Source: Eubacterium sp. CAG:248
GTDB taxonomy: Bacteria > Bacillota > Clostridia > Lachnospirales > Lachnospiraceae
Direction: 5' to 3'
Length of the DNA: 23,640 bases
Assembly: GCA_000436475.1 (NCBI GenBank)
Contig: FR886192.1
Span: 1 to 23,640 of the forward strand
Below the pieces are notes generated by a model, which was not told the origin of the DNA, ran no database searches, and saw only the letters and a program-made list of their open reading frames with translations. The position numbers and the translations under genes were made by a program. Each line of letters begins with the position of its first letter. The first letter of the stretch is position 1. Below, piece after piece: positions 1 to 8,920 of this stretch.

Positions 1-29
1 CATCATTATATTAAAATAGGGAGATATGT

Positions 30-1418
30 ATGAATAATAAACAGGATAAAGAACTTGTTCAGCTTATACAGGATGTTGTAGATGGTAAGGTGCAGAAAAA
101 GGAGTTGTGCAATAAGATATATAAAGAAGTATATGCACTCTCATATCCAGTATATAGGGATGAAGCAAAGAGTACAACACAGGCTAAAAAAGCTCTTATT
201 CAGGTATGCAATAAGATAAATGGTATAGATCTGACGAAAAATATTCACAAACAGATTGCAGTTATCGTATCAACATATTTTTTTGTAAATGCAGTAGATG
301 AGAATTCAAAGGAATTAAGTGAAAAAACAGATATTAAAGAATATAATTTCTCAAAAATACGTGAAGATGAAGAGTTTCTTATGTATATGAAGAAAAAGGC
401 AAATGCATTCAGAAGTCCTTTGGTGTTTGATGAGGAGGATGAAAAGTTAAAGTCTTTAGATTCTGTACAGATGGCACTTGTAGAGTTATATGCATATGAG
501 ATGCAGTCGGTAGATGCTATTGAGAGAATGACAGATGTTGACAGCTCATATATTGGAAGCTGGATAGCACAGATTAAGTTTATACTGTCAGGAGAGGCAG
601 TTGCTTTAGAAAACACAGCTGATGAAGCTAAGACAGCTGTTGCAAATGATAATATTTCAAATGAGATATATGAAGATGCATATGAAAATTCAGACGATGA
701 TAAAGAACAGTATGATGAATCGGATGATGAGTCAGAAGAATACAGCAATGAATATGATGAGCAGGAGGCTGTAAGCTCTGTATACCAGAAGAGAAACAGA
801 CATCATGAAAATGCTGTTACCCTCTTTATAAGAAGATTGTTCCCAGCACTTTCATTACCGGCCAGAATGGCAATGTCATGGATTGCAGGATGTATAGTTG
901 TTATTGCACTTGTTTCTGTATTGTTTGTTTCTGTTATAGCTGGAAAGAATAATAAGAAAAAAGTTAATAAAGATTATGATTACCGTGACATGCAGTATTA
1001 TACAACAAAACAGCCAACAACAAAGCAGACAGGCACAACAGCTGGCAGCACTACTGCGGGACAGACAGAAGAAGAAAATACGACAGAAAACAATACTGCA
1101 CAGACTGAAAGAAGAGAGAATACACGGGAAGAAACACAGAGAGAGACTACAAGAAATAACGAAGAATCAAGAGAACATCAGGAAGAAAGCTCTGTAGAAG
1201 AGCAGTCAACAGAAGAACCAACAGAAGGACCAACAGAAGGACCAACAGAGGAACCAACAGAAGGACCAACAGAAGGACAAACAGAGGGACCAACAGAAGG
1301 ACAAACAGAGGGACAGACTACAGAAGAGAAAACAACTACAGAAGAAAAGACAACCTCTGATTCAGACGATGATAAACAAGACAGACAAATTTCAAACGAA
1401 AATAGTGATAATAATTAA
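30..1418 (+). CDS. Single-pass membrane protein with degenerate sigma-factor-like N-terminus and Thr/Glu-rich tail
   Basis: I do not recognise a named family. The 462-residue protein has no signal peptide. Residues about 1-90 and 140-190 recall sigma-70 regions 2 and 4 (for example IYKEVYALSYPVYRDE, and a helical stretch around VQMALVELYAYEMQSVDAIERM), but weakly. Residues about 200-246 are very acidic. One clear membrane segment lies at about 280-304. The rest is a low-complexity tail rich in Thr, Glu, Gln and Ser, with nine four-residue units T-E-(G/E)-(P/Q) at 394-429. Basic residues flank the membrane segment on both sides, so topology is not decided by charge; lack of a signal peptide favours N-inside with the tail outside. 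AGGGAG sits 6 bases before the ATG. The next gene starts 27 bases downstream, so it is probably co-transcribed with the mannose genes. The tail could be a glycosylation substrate or wall spacer (inference). Confidence 0.75.
   Translation: MNNKQDKELVQLIQDVVDGKVQKKELCNKIYKEVYALSYPVYRDEAKSTTQAKKALIQVCNKINGIDLTKNIHKQIAVIVSTYFFVNAVDENSKELSEKTDIKEYNFSKIREDEEFLMYMKKKANAFRSPLVFDEEDEKLKSLDSVQMALVELYAYEMQSVDAIERMTDVDSSYIGSWIAQIKFILSGEAVALENTADEAKTAVANDNISNEIYEDAYENSDDDKEQYDESDDESEEYSNEYDEQEAVSSVYQKRNRHHENAVTLFIRRLFPALSLPARMAMSWIAGCIVVIALVSVLFVSVIAGKNNKKKVNKDYDYRDMQYYTTKQPTTKQTGTTAGSTTAGQTEEENTTENNTAQTERRENTREETQRETTRNNEESREHQEESSVEEQSTEEPTEGPTEGPTEEPTEGPTEGQTEGPTEGQTEGQTTEEKTTTEEKTTSDSDDDKQDRQISNENSDNN
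1209..1316 (+). repeat. Nine in-frame 12-bp tandem repeats (TE[GE][PQ])
   Basis: Nine near-identical 12-base units based on ACAGAAGGACCA run without interruption, each coding Thr-Glu-Gly/Glu-Pro/Gln. Differences between units are mostly GAA/GAG, GGA/GAA and CCA/CAA. Because the unit is a multiple of three, gain or loss of copies would change tail length without a frameshift. Confidence 0.9.
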
Positions 1419-1445
1419 CTAGTATATTTTGGGAGGGACATTTAG

Positions 1446-3818
1446 ATGAAGTGTGTTATCCTGGCAGGCGGCAGTGGCGATAGTTTATGGCCATTGTCCA
1501 GAAAAAATTATCCTAAGCAGTTTATGAATTTTAAAGAAGGACGTTCATTGCTTCAGGAAACTGTTGTGAGAAATATGCCATATTGTGATGAATTTATAAT
1601 AGTAACTAATGAGGCATATAAAAATATAGTAAATGGACAGATGAAGGCATTCCAGAGTCTAAGGTACAGACTGATTCTTGAGGGAACAGCAAAAGGAACA
1701 GCAGCAGCGATTATACTTGGAACTATGTTTGCTAATCCTACGGAATTCGTGCTTATAGTTAATTCAGATAATTTTATAGATGGAGAAGGCTATAAGGATG
1801 CCATAATAAGCGCCAAGGATATGGCTAAGTCAGGTGTAATAGCAGCAATTGGTGTGAAACCTGAATACCAGGCAAAGAATCTCGGATATATATTAAGGGA
1901 TAACTGTGATGTGTGCCGACTCATACCTCATGTTGATTTTGATAGCTATTCATCAGAAATATCTGATTGTTACTCTTATGATGAGGGATATCTGTGGAAC
2001 AGCGGAATGCTTGTATTTAGAGCTGGAGATATGATAAATATCGTAAGAAAAGAGCAGCCTGAACTTTATGGAACATGCAGAACAGCCAAAAGAAAGGTTC
2101 CAGCAATAAGAAGGGCAATCCGTTTTTCAGAGAATATTATGAAGGATATTCCTGGTGGAAGCATAGAATCACTGGTGCTTAAGGATTGTGATAAGCTTAA
2201 GGTTGTTGAAGCTGATATAACATGGAAAGATATAGACAACGTATGTGATATAGAACAACAGCATGCAGAGGGTAAGCTTGATTATATAATTAAGAATGAC
2301 TGCAGTAACGTATCGGTTATTAACAACGCACAAAGAAAGCTTGTAGTAGCTAATGACCTTAGAGATATGGTTGTTGTTAATACAGAGGATGCAGTGTATA
2401 TATCATCCAAAAAGTCTGCTGATAATATAAAAGAAATAGTAAAAGATAATATGGATCAGTATGAGACATATTTTGATTATAACAGAATATCATACAGGGA
2501 ATGGGGTATTCATGAGCTTCTTAACTATTCAAAGGGTTATAAGGTCAAGAAGGTAACGGTATTTCCAGGTATGATGATGAATCTGCACCAGCATGAGTTA
2601 AGAGCAGAATACTGGTCTGTAGTTGAAGGAACTGCGACTATAACGCTGGGAACTGAAACAAAGGATTATCATAAATATGAGAGTGTCTTTGTGCCAGTAG
2701 GAACTAAGCACAGGGTAGCTAACAAAACAGATAAGAATGTAGTTATCATAGAGGTAGGAATAGGTGATTCCATACTCGAAAATGATCTTGTAAAGATATA
2801 TGGATATGAAACAGGTAATAATGAAGGTAACTACGTAAGGTCAGATAGCAGTCCTATAGTAAAGTTAGATCCAGCCTTCAAGGATAACCTGTGGGGTGGA
2901 ACAAAGATAAGAGATGTCTTTGGAAAGAAATGTGACTATGATGTTATAGGCGAGAGCTGGGAGCTTTCTGCACATCCAGATGGTCAGAGCCGTATAGCAG
3001 ATGGCTATTATAAGGGCATGCTTTTTAATGATTATCTGAATATTATAGGAAAAGAGGCACTTGGATGGAAATGCCAGGCGCAGGACAGATTTCCTGTTCT
3101 TATCAAGTTTATAGATGCAAAGCAGGCACTTTCTATACAGATTCATCCAGATGATGAATATGCGCTTGAGAATGAAAATGAATATGGAAAGAATGAGATG
3201 TGGTATGTGCTTGATGCCGAACCAGGTGCATATCTGTATTGTGGACTGTCAAGGGATTCATCAAGGAAAGAGATAGAAGAACGTATAAAAAACAATACAA
3301 TAACAGAAATTCTTAACAGGATTGATGTCAAAAAGGGCGATGTTGTTATGGTTAAGGCTGGAACAATACATGCCATAGGTGCTGGTATATTCATATGTGA
3401 AATACAGCAGAATTCTAACTGCACATATCGAATGTATGATTATGACAGAAGAGATAAGTTTGGTAATCCACGTGAGCTTCACGTTGCCAAGTCACTTGAT
3501 GTTGTGAATCCTGTTAAGTATGTAAGAGATAACAAATGCAATGTAATGCTTACACATAATGAACATTATATGGCAAAAAGACTAGTACAATGTAAGTACT
3601 TTGAGGTAATTAAATACGAGGTTAAGGACGAGGCGAAAATACCAGTTGATGAGGCATCCTTTGTATCAGTTATAGTAGTTGAGGGAGAAGGAACTATTAT
3701 GACAGATGATTGTGATAAGGAGATGAAGTTTAAGGCTGGTGAGAGCTTCTTTATAAGTGCAGGCAAGAGAAATGTCATAGTAAAGGGTAAGTCTACCTGT
3801 ATAGTAACACACGTATAA
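1446..3818 (+). CDS. Three-domain fusion: ManC-like nucleotidyltransferase (degenerate), cupin, type I mannose-6-phosphate isomerase
   Basis: Residues 1 to about 335 resemble mannose-1-phosphate guanylyltransferase, residues about 348-455 are the cupin normally found at the end of ManC/AlgA, and residues about 468-790 are a complete class I phosphomannose isomerase (ManA), which converts fructose-6-P and mannose-6-P. The isomerase keeps its zinc and catalytic residues: QIHPDD (Gln565, His567), Glu584 in NEMW, His642 in GTIHAIGAG and the YRMYDYDR segment. The cupin keeps a metal motif (His381, His383, Glu388) and His422. The nucleotidyltransferase does not keep its signatures: the usual GSGTRLWPLS reads GSGDSLWPLS, GRNTAPAI reads AKGTAAAI, PADH reads NSDN, and no FVEKP segment is present near 158-165. 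I therefore trust isomerase activity, and doubt GDP-mannose synthesis by this chain. At 790 residues it is far longer than either ManC or ManA. GGGAGG precedes the ATG by 8-9 bases. Confidence 0.85.
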   Translation: MKCVILAGGSGDSLWPLSRKNYPKQFMNFKEGRSLLQETVVRNMPYCDEFIIVTNEAYKNIVNGQMKAFQSLRYRLILEGTAKGTAAAIILGTMFANPTEFVLIVNSDNFIDGEGYKDAIISAKDMAKSGVIAAIGVKPEYQAKNLGYILRDNCDVCRLIPHVDFDSYSSEISDCYSYDEGYLWNSGMLVFRAGDMINIVRKEQPELYGTCRTAKRKVPAIRRAIRFSENIMKDIPGGSIESLVLKDCDKLKVVEADITWKDIDNVCDIEQQHAEGKLDYIIKNDCSNVSVINNAQRKLVVANDLRDMVVVNTEDAVYISSKKSADNIKEIVKDNMDQYETYFDYNRISYREWGIHELLNYSKGYKVKKVTVFPGMMMNLHQHELRAEYWSVVEGTATITLGTETKDYHKYESVFVPVGTKHRVANKTDKNVVIIEVGIGDSILENDLVKIYGYETGNNEGNYVRSDSSPIVKLDPAFKDNLWGGTKIRDVFGKKCDYDVIGESWELSAHPDGQSRIADGYYKGMLFNDYLNIIGKEALGWKCQAQDRFPVLIKFIDAKQALSIQIHPDDEYALENENEYGKNEMWYVLDAEPGAYLYCGLSRDSSRKEIEERIKNNTITEILNRIDVKKGDVVMVKAGTIHAIGAGIFICEIQQNSNCTYRMYDYDRRDKFGNPRELHVAKSLDVVNPVKYVRDNKCNVMLTHNEHYMAKRLVQCKYFEVIKYEVKDEAKIPVDEASFVSVIVVEGEGTIMTDDCDKEMKFKAGESFFISAGKRNVIVKGKSTCIVTHV

Positions 3819-3836
3819 ACATGAATGGAGATATAT

Positions 3837-6755
3837 ATGAATAACAGTTCTGATAATAAAGGAAAAAAGATACTGGGTTATCTGTTTCCGGGATTGATAA
3901 CACTACTTGTTATGTTAATAGTTCTTGCAGCTAAGGGTATATGGCCCTTTGGAAGCAGCAGAATAGACCTTTTTGATAATATGCAGCAGGTGGCACCTTT
4001 GTATGCACATCTGTGGGATGCCATGCATGGTGATGCCAGTATATGGTTTGACTGGTATACAGGACTTGGAACGAATGTGTCTATGAGTATGTCAGCATTC
4101 TCTATGATAAGTCCATTCAATCTGTCTTTATATCTTTGTCCAAGAGATTATATACTTGAATTTATATCAGTGCTTACTGTTATAAAAACATTTGTCATGT
4201 CAGTTACAATGTATGCTTTTATTAATAAAAGATATAACTCACTGTCATATAACATAAAGGCGTTGTTTGCAGTAGCATATGCTTTCTGCGGATATGTTTT
4301 GCTGTATGCATCATGCTTCACACCATGGATGGATATAGTTGCACTGTTTCCACTTCTTATGATGGCACTTGATGTTATGGAAAAGACAGGAAAGAAGCTT
4401 TTTTATATCATCATGGTAGCAGTTATGTTCATAATCAATTATTATCTTGCTGCTATGTCACTTGTATATATTCTTCTCGTTGGCGGTATGTATCTTATAT
4501 TCATGTGTGATAAGAAGGAAAGACGCAAGAAGGCGTGGAATGTAGGCATTGGTACATTCACAGGAATTGCTCTTTCAGCATTTATGCTTATACCAGTATT
4601 TGCACAGCTTTCACAGTCACAAAGAACTGGTAATACAGAGTCGCTTGTAAGCCAGTATTTTTCATGGATATCTAATCCTACCTTCAGAAGCTTCAGCCTC
4701 GGTGAGTTTGAGAGAATAATGATGTTTTATGGCATGGGATTATTCTTCGTGATAATATTTACAGGAATCCACAGAAGCATGAAAGCAGTGGGATATAAGA
4801 ATGATGAAGCTGCAAGAAGATTTAACTGGTATGCCATATCGCTTATAGCTATCGTTATGGTACAGGCAATAGCGGAAGGTACTAACATTATGTGGCATTT
4901 TGGCTCATATAATGGTTATACATTAAGAAATGGTTATATTATAGCATTTACACTTATATGTCTTTCCTGTGCATATGCAGATAAGGTGCTGGTAAATGAC
5001 TGTATTAAGAAAAAGAAGGCTGTTATACAGGCAGTGGTAACTGTTATTATATGTGCAGTTATGGCAGTGATATATGATAAACTTCCAGTGAACTCATATG
5101 TAACAGCATTTGTATTCTTTATTGCGGTATTTGCAGTTATGCTTGTAATACACATTATAGGTGTAACAGTTATGAAGAATGGTTATAAGGTAAGTATTGT
5201 CATAAGTCTTGTGGCAGTTGAAGTGTTCATAGGAGCATTTGCCATGACAGGACCACCTAAGTTTTACACATATGCGCCATATCAGTATGGTGACTATGTG
5301 CAGCTTGCAGTTAATGCAACGAATAATCTTGGTATAAGCTCATCACCTGTGGACAGAGTGACGAATCCTGATTTAAGTATGAATGCGAACTATCCGCTTG
5401 TTATGAAGAGAGGTTCACTTTCAAGCTTTACAGCAGCACTTCAGAAGAATACACAAAAAGAAACTGTAAGATGGGGACATTCAAAGTATTTTCTCTGGGC
5501 ACTTGATTCAGGCGGAACAGTATTTTCAGATGCACTTATACACGTAACAGAAGCGGTTAATATTAATAAGTTAGACAGTTCATTGTATACATTGGAGAAG
5601 GAAGGAACAGAAAATAACGAATATGACCTGTACAAGGCTAATTATCAGCTTCCTTTTGCGATGGTTACAAGCAGCAGGTTAGCATCAATAGATTTTAGCA
5701 AAGATTTTACAAAGCTCTCAGAAGTGAGCCAGCAAAACAGCACAGAATCCGGATATAACTGGAACACAACAGCCAGGGACTGGATATATCTTCATAATCT
5801 TATGTACAGTGCCTTAAGTGGTGATTCAGATAAGCTTGTAACAGAGTATGGAAAGCTTTCAGGTACAGGAACATACGAGGTAAGTGCAGCACAGACAGCA
5901 GATATAAATAAAGCCTCTGATAATACAACACCAGATAAGTCAACACAGACAACGCATGTTGTACAGACCTATAAGGATAAGATAAGTGGAAAAGCAGCAG
6001 TGTATATGAGTGTTGCAGATTGTAATATAGGAACATCGGATGCTAATGTTTCTAATCTGTTCAGAAGTCTTACAATAAAAGTTAATGGAAATCAGATAGA
6101 TATACCAACTATAGGTAATGTAAGTAATAAGTATTATGCAACTGATTATAATAATGGACTTATATATATTGGCACTTTTGAAAATGAGGATGTTACTGTT
6201 GAACTTGATTATGCAAGACCACTTGATAATAATGGTGAGGTGTCAGTTGGAAACTACATATTTACTATGGGTGGTATTGACCTTGATAAGCTTAATTCTC
6301 TATGTAAGAAGTATGAGAATAAGCAGAGTGAGGTTACATACACAAACAATTCGGTTACTGTAAAGGTTAATGGAAGCAGCACAGATGATTATGTTATGGT
6401 TCCTATAATAAAGAGTGATAACTGGACAGTGACAGTGAATGGTGAAAAACGCGAAACTAAAGATATTGCAGGAATGTTTACAGGAGTTTCTGTTAATAGT
6501 GGCGAAAATGAGATAGTATTTACATTTAAGCCGGCTGCTAAGGATAAAGGATTGCTCATATCTGTTCTTGTACTTATAGCTATGATTGCCATTATGGTTG
6601 TTGATCATTATAAGAATATAAGAATACCGGGATGGATGCAGGCATGTGCAAGTGGTGTGTATATGGCTATTATAGTAGTACTTGCAGTGCTTATGTTTGC
6701 AATACCTCTTGTTGCAAGTATAATAGTTAATGTAAGATACGTATTGGGGATATAA
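3837..6755 (+). CDS. YfhO-family polytopic membrane protein (putative GT-C glycosyltransferase)
   Basis: A 972-residue protein with about a dozen N-terminal membrane helices, a large extracytoplasmic C-terminal part (about 490-905) and two final membrane segments. The first loop carries the family pattern: acidic residues in RIDLFDNMQQ, then WYTGLGTN and SPFNLSLYL. Members of the YfhO family are thought to transfer sugars from a lipid carrier to surface polymers such as lipoteichoic acid; the donor and acceptor here are unknown. I chose the ATG at 3837, since TGGAGA lies 6-7 bases before it; an in-frame ATG at 3825 would add four residues but has no ribosome binding site. The gene lies 18 bases after the ManC/ManA fusion and its stop codon abuts the next ATG, so it is part of that operon. 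A mannosyl donor is suggested by the neighbours, not by the protein itself. Confidence 0.85.
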   Translation: MNNSSDNKGKKILGYLFPGLITLLVMLIVLAAKGIWPFGSSRIDLFDNMQQVAPLYAHLWDAMHGDASIWFDWYTGLGTNVSMSMSAFSMISPFNLSLYLCPRDYILEFISVLTVIKTFVMSVTMYAFINKRYNSLSYNIKALFAVAYAFCGYVLLYASCFTPWMDIVALFPLLMMALDVMEKTGKKLFYIIMVAVMFIINYYLAAMSLVYILLVGGMYLIFMCDKKERRKKAWNVGIGTFTGIALSAFMLIPVFAQLSQSQRTGNTESLVSQYFSWISNPTFRSFSLGEFERIMMFYGMGLFFVIIFTGIHRSMKAVGYKNDEAARRFNWYAISLIAIVMVQAIAEGTNIMWHFGSYNGYTLRNGYIIAFTLICLSCAYADKVLVNDCIKKKKAVIQAVVTVIICAVMAVIYDKLPVNSYVTAFVFFIAVFAVMLVIHIIGVTVMKNGYKVSIVISLVAVEVFIGAFAMTGPPKFYTYAPYQYGDYVQLAVNATNNLGISSSPVDRVTNPDLSMNANYPLVMKRGSLSSFTAALQKNTQKETVRWGHSKYFLWALDSGGTVFSDALIHVTEAVNINKLDSSLYTLEKEGTENNEYDLYKANYQLPFAMVTSSRLASIDFSKDFTKLSEVSQQNSTESGYNWNTTARDWIYLHNLMYSALSGDSDKLVTEYGKLSGTGTYEVSAAQTADINKASDNTTPDKSTQTTHVVQTYKDKISGKAAVYMSVADCNIGTSDANVSNLFRSLTIKVNGNQIDIPTIGNVSNKYYATDYNNGLIYIGTFENEDVTVELDYARPLDNNGEVSVGNYIFTMGGIDLDKLNSLCKKYENKQSEVTYTNNSVTVKVNGSSTDDYVMVPIIKSDNWTVTVNGEKRETKDIAGMFTGVSVNSGENEIVFTFKPAAKDKGLLISVLVLIAMIAIMVVDHYKNIRIPGWMQACASGVYMAIIVVLAVLMFAIPLVASIIVNVRYVLGI

Positions 6756-7970
6756 ATGTTTTCAGTATTTATAGAGCACTATAAGAATAATGAAAAGCTC
6801 AGACTTTTTACTAAAATAATAGTTGTGTGGTTGTTATCACGCCTTGTAATGCTGGCTATGGTTCCAGTCATGAATCTTGTGGCAGATACACCACATAACC
6901 TGTTGTATTATATGAATCCATGGGATGCAGAATGGTATAAGGAGCTGGCGGAGGAAGGATATAAGCTTCCAAGGTCTTCAGGCATGGCTAACTGGGCTTT
7001 TTTTCCGCTGTATCCTATGGTGTGTGCCCTGATTAGGATTATTACATGTGGATATATAAACACATATGCTATTGGCATGCTGGTGTCTAACATATGCATA
7101 ATAATTGCAGTATATTATGCTGTGAGATTCGCATGGCTGGAGCTTGATGCAGATAAGTATGACAGAGTGGATATAGAAAATATAATCATATTTCTGATGT
7201 TTGCAGGACCATGTGCAGTATATTATGGTTCTATGTATACAGAAAGCCTATTTACTATGTGTGTTGTGCTGTGTTTCTATAACACAAAGAAAAAAAACTA
7301 TATGATGGCAGGAGTGTCTGCAGCATTTGCAAGTGCAACCAGAATAGTAGGCTGTACATTGATAGTTGTGTTACTTACAGATATGTATGTTTCTATGTAT
7401 AAGCAGCATAGAGATGAGGAAAGAAGGGCTGTGGCAGCTATAAAAGCATTTGTAAAAGATGTTATATCAGATGCAGGAAAGCTGTTGGCACTTGCTATAT
7501 GTCCTTTGGGAATATTTGTTTATATGACATTTTTAAGAGGCTTTTGTGGAGATGCATGGGCTTTTTATCATGTGCAGAAAGCATGGCGGACACAGAAGCT
7601 GTTTCCTGTTATCGGAGTACTTATTAAATCATGTACTGGCAGGCTTGGAGAGATGTCAGATGTTAAGCAGATAAACGGAATTATACTTGGCTGGCTGTGT
7701 GTTTTTACATTGTTGTTGTATGTGATCATGCTGGTAAGGAAACATTATGCTTGTGGTATATTTGGCATAATTGCACTTATGATACCGCTTACTTCAAGTG
7801 TCATGAGTACATTAAGATTCATAGTCGGTTCATTTGTTGTATATATAGGGATTACAGAAGCCCTGCTTTTAACAGGCAGAAATACAAGGCGTGTTATTAT
7901 GATACTTCTTGCAGCTGCAGAGGTTATATGTATATCGGCATGGTATTTCTGGGATGGACTGCTTATGTAA
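6756..7970 (+). CDS. PIG-V-like GT-C mannosyltransferase, integral membrane
   Basis: A 404-residue membrane protein of about nine helices. Near the N-terminus it shows the pattern of bacterial relatives of GPI mannosyltransferase 2 (PIG-V): WDAEWY at 56-61, a GY shortly after, and ANWAFFPLYP at 78-87, with the acidic pair in the first outer loop as expected for GT-C enzymes. Such enzymes take mannose from polyprenyl-phosphate-mannose on the outer face of the membrane. Its ATG follows the upstream stop codon with no gap, and a TTGGGGA ribosome binding site lies inside the end of the previous gene, so translation is probably coupled. The polyprenol-phosphate-mannose synthase needed for its donor is encoded just downstream. 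The acceptor cannot be read from the sequence. Confidence 0.82.
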   Translation: MFSVFIEHYKNNEKLRLFTKIIVVWLLSRLVMLAMVPVMNLVADTPHNLLYYMNPWDAEWYKELAEEGYKLPRSSGMANWAFFPLYPMVCALIRIITCGYINTYAIGMLVSNICIIIAVYYAVRFAWLELDADKYDRVDIENIIIFLMFAGPCAVYYGSMYTESLFTMCVVLCFYNTKKKNYMMAGVSAAFASATRIVGCTLIVVLLTDMYVSMYKQHRDEERRAVAAIKAFVKDVISDAGKLLALAICPLGIFVYMTFLRGFCGDAWAFYHVQKAWRTQKLFPVIGVLIKSCTGRLGEMSDVKQINGIILGWLCVFTLLLYVIMLVRKHYACGIFGIIALMIPLTSSVMSTLRFIVGSFVVYIGITEALLLTGRNTRRVIMILLAAAEVICISAWYFWDGLLM

Positions 7971-8028
7971 CGTTAAAGCTGAATAGTAATGTATAAAAAC
8001 ACGCATTGTGTATACTTTGTGAAAATAC

Positions 8029-8057
8029 TTGCGAACTTTACATAAAGGTATTATAAT
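8029..8057 (+). promoter_or_regulatory. Sigma-A type promoter for the dpm1-glmM pair
   Basis: TTGCGA (8029-8034) and a perfect TATAAT (8052-8057) are separated by 17 bases, in the 209-base gap after the PIG-V-like gene. The transcript would have a leader of about 115 bases. I saw no convincing terminator between the PIG-V-like gene and this promoter, so read-through from upstream is also possible. Confidence 0.6.
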
Positions 8058-8179
8058 TAACACGCTTTTTAGAATTATTATTATTGTATAAAGTAATCAT
8101 GTATAAGATGAATGTGACTGCACATTACTTTGCAGATGAATAAGCTACAGAATGTTATAGATATCAGAAGGAGAAAAAT

Positions 8180-8920
8180 ATGTTATCAGTAGTTGTACCT
8201 ACATTTAATGAAGGAAAGAATATTAGAAATCTGGTGACACAGATAAATGATGCACTTAAGGGGATAGATTACGAAATACTGTTTGTAGATGATAGTAAAG
8301 ATAATACACCAGAGGTTATTATGGAGGTTGCCAAAGACTTCCCACAGGTAAGGATGGAACACAGGACAGGAGAAACTGGTCTTGCAACAGCTGTTCTTCG
8401 TGGCTTTGAGCTTGCAAAGGGTGATTATATGGCTTGTATGGATGCTGATCTGCAGCATCCACCAGTTGTACTTAAATATATGTATAAGGCTATGGAAAGT
8501 GGAGCAGATTTCTGTATACCAAGCCGTCTTATACCAGGTGGAGATGATGGTGGACTTAACTGGTACAGAAAGTTCGTATCTGGAACAGCTCGAAAGATAG
8601 GACAGTGGATGCTTCCTTGTTTAAGACAGATATCTGACCCTACAAGTGGTCTTTTTATGTTCAGGCGTGAAGTTATAGCACATGCAGATCTTCAGCCTAT
8701 AGGATGGAAGATTATGGTTGAAGTCCTTGCTATGGGTTCATATAAGAAGGTTGTTGAGATACCTTATAAGTTCCAGCAAAGAACAGAGGGCGAATCAAAG
8801 CTTTCAGGTAAGGTTACGTTAGAATACCTTAAGCAGCTTAAGGATCTTAGAAAGAGATACAACAAGGCTAACAAGTATGAAGTTGAAATCTGGTCAACAG
8901 AGAGGATGATGGCAGAATAA
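8180..8920 (+). CDS. Polyprenol-phosphate mannose synthase, DPM1-type family 2 glycosyltransferase
   Basis: A soluble 246-residue GT-A enzyme without C-terminal membrane helices. It has the family 2 start VVVPTFNEGKNI, then VDDSKDNT (36-43), GLATAVLRGF (67-76), the metal-binding MDADLQHPP (87-95) and SDPTSGLFMF (152-161). The run of features matches DPM1-type enzymes, which move mannose from GDP-mannose to polyprenyl phosphate on the inner face of the membrane. This lipid is the donor used by PIG-V-type enzymes such as the one encoded just upstream. A clear AGGAG lies 7-8 bases before the ATG. Glucose instead of mannose cannot be excluded from sequence alone; the mannose-rich context favours mannose. 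Confidence 0.83.
   Translation: MLSVVVPTFNEGKNIRNLVTQINDALKGIDYEILFVDDSKDNTPEVIMEVAKDFPQVRMEHRTGETGLATAVLRGFELAKGDYMACMDADLQHPPVVLKYMYKAMESGADFCIPSRLIPGGDDGGLNWYRKFVSGTARKIGQWMLPCLRQISDPTSGLFMFRREVIAHADLQPIGWKIMVEVLAMGSYKKVVEIPYKFQQRTEGESKLSGKVTLEYLKQLKDLRKRYNKANKYEVEIWSTERMMAE

Noticed and set aside
245..748. 167-codon Ser-rich open frame on the - strand
   Set aside because: The Ser-rich composition is the complement of Glu/Asp-rich codons in the gene on the + strand.
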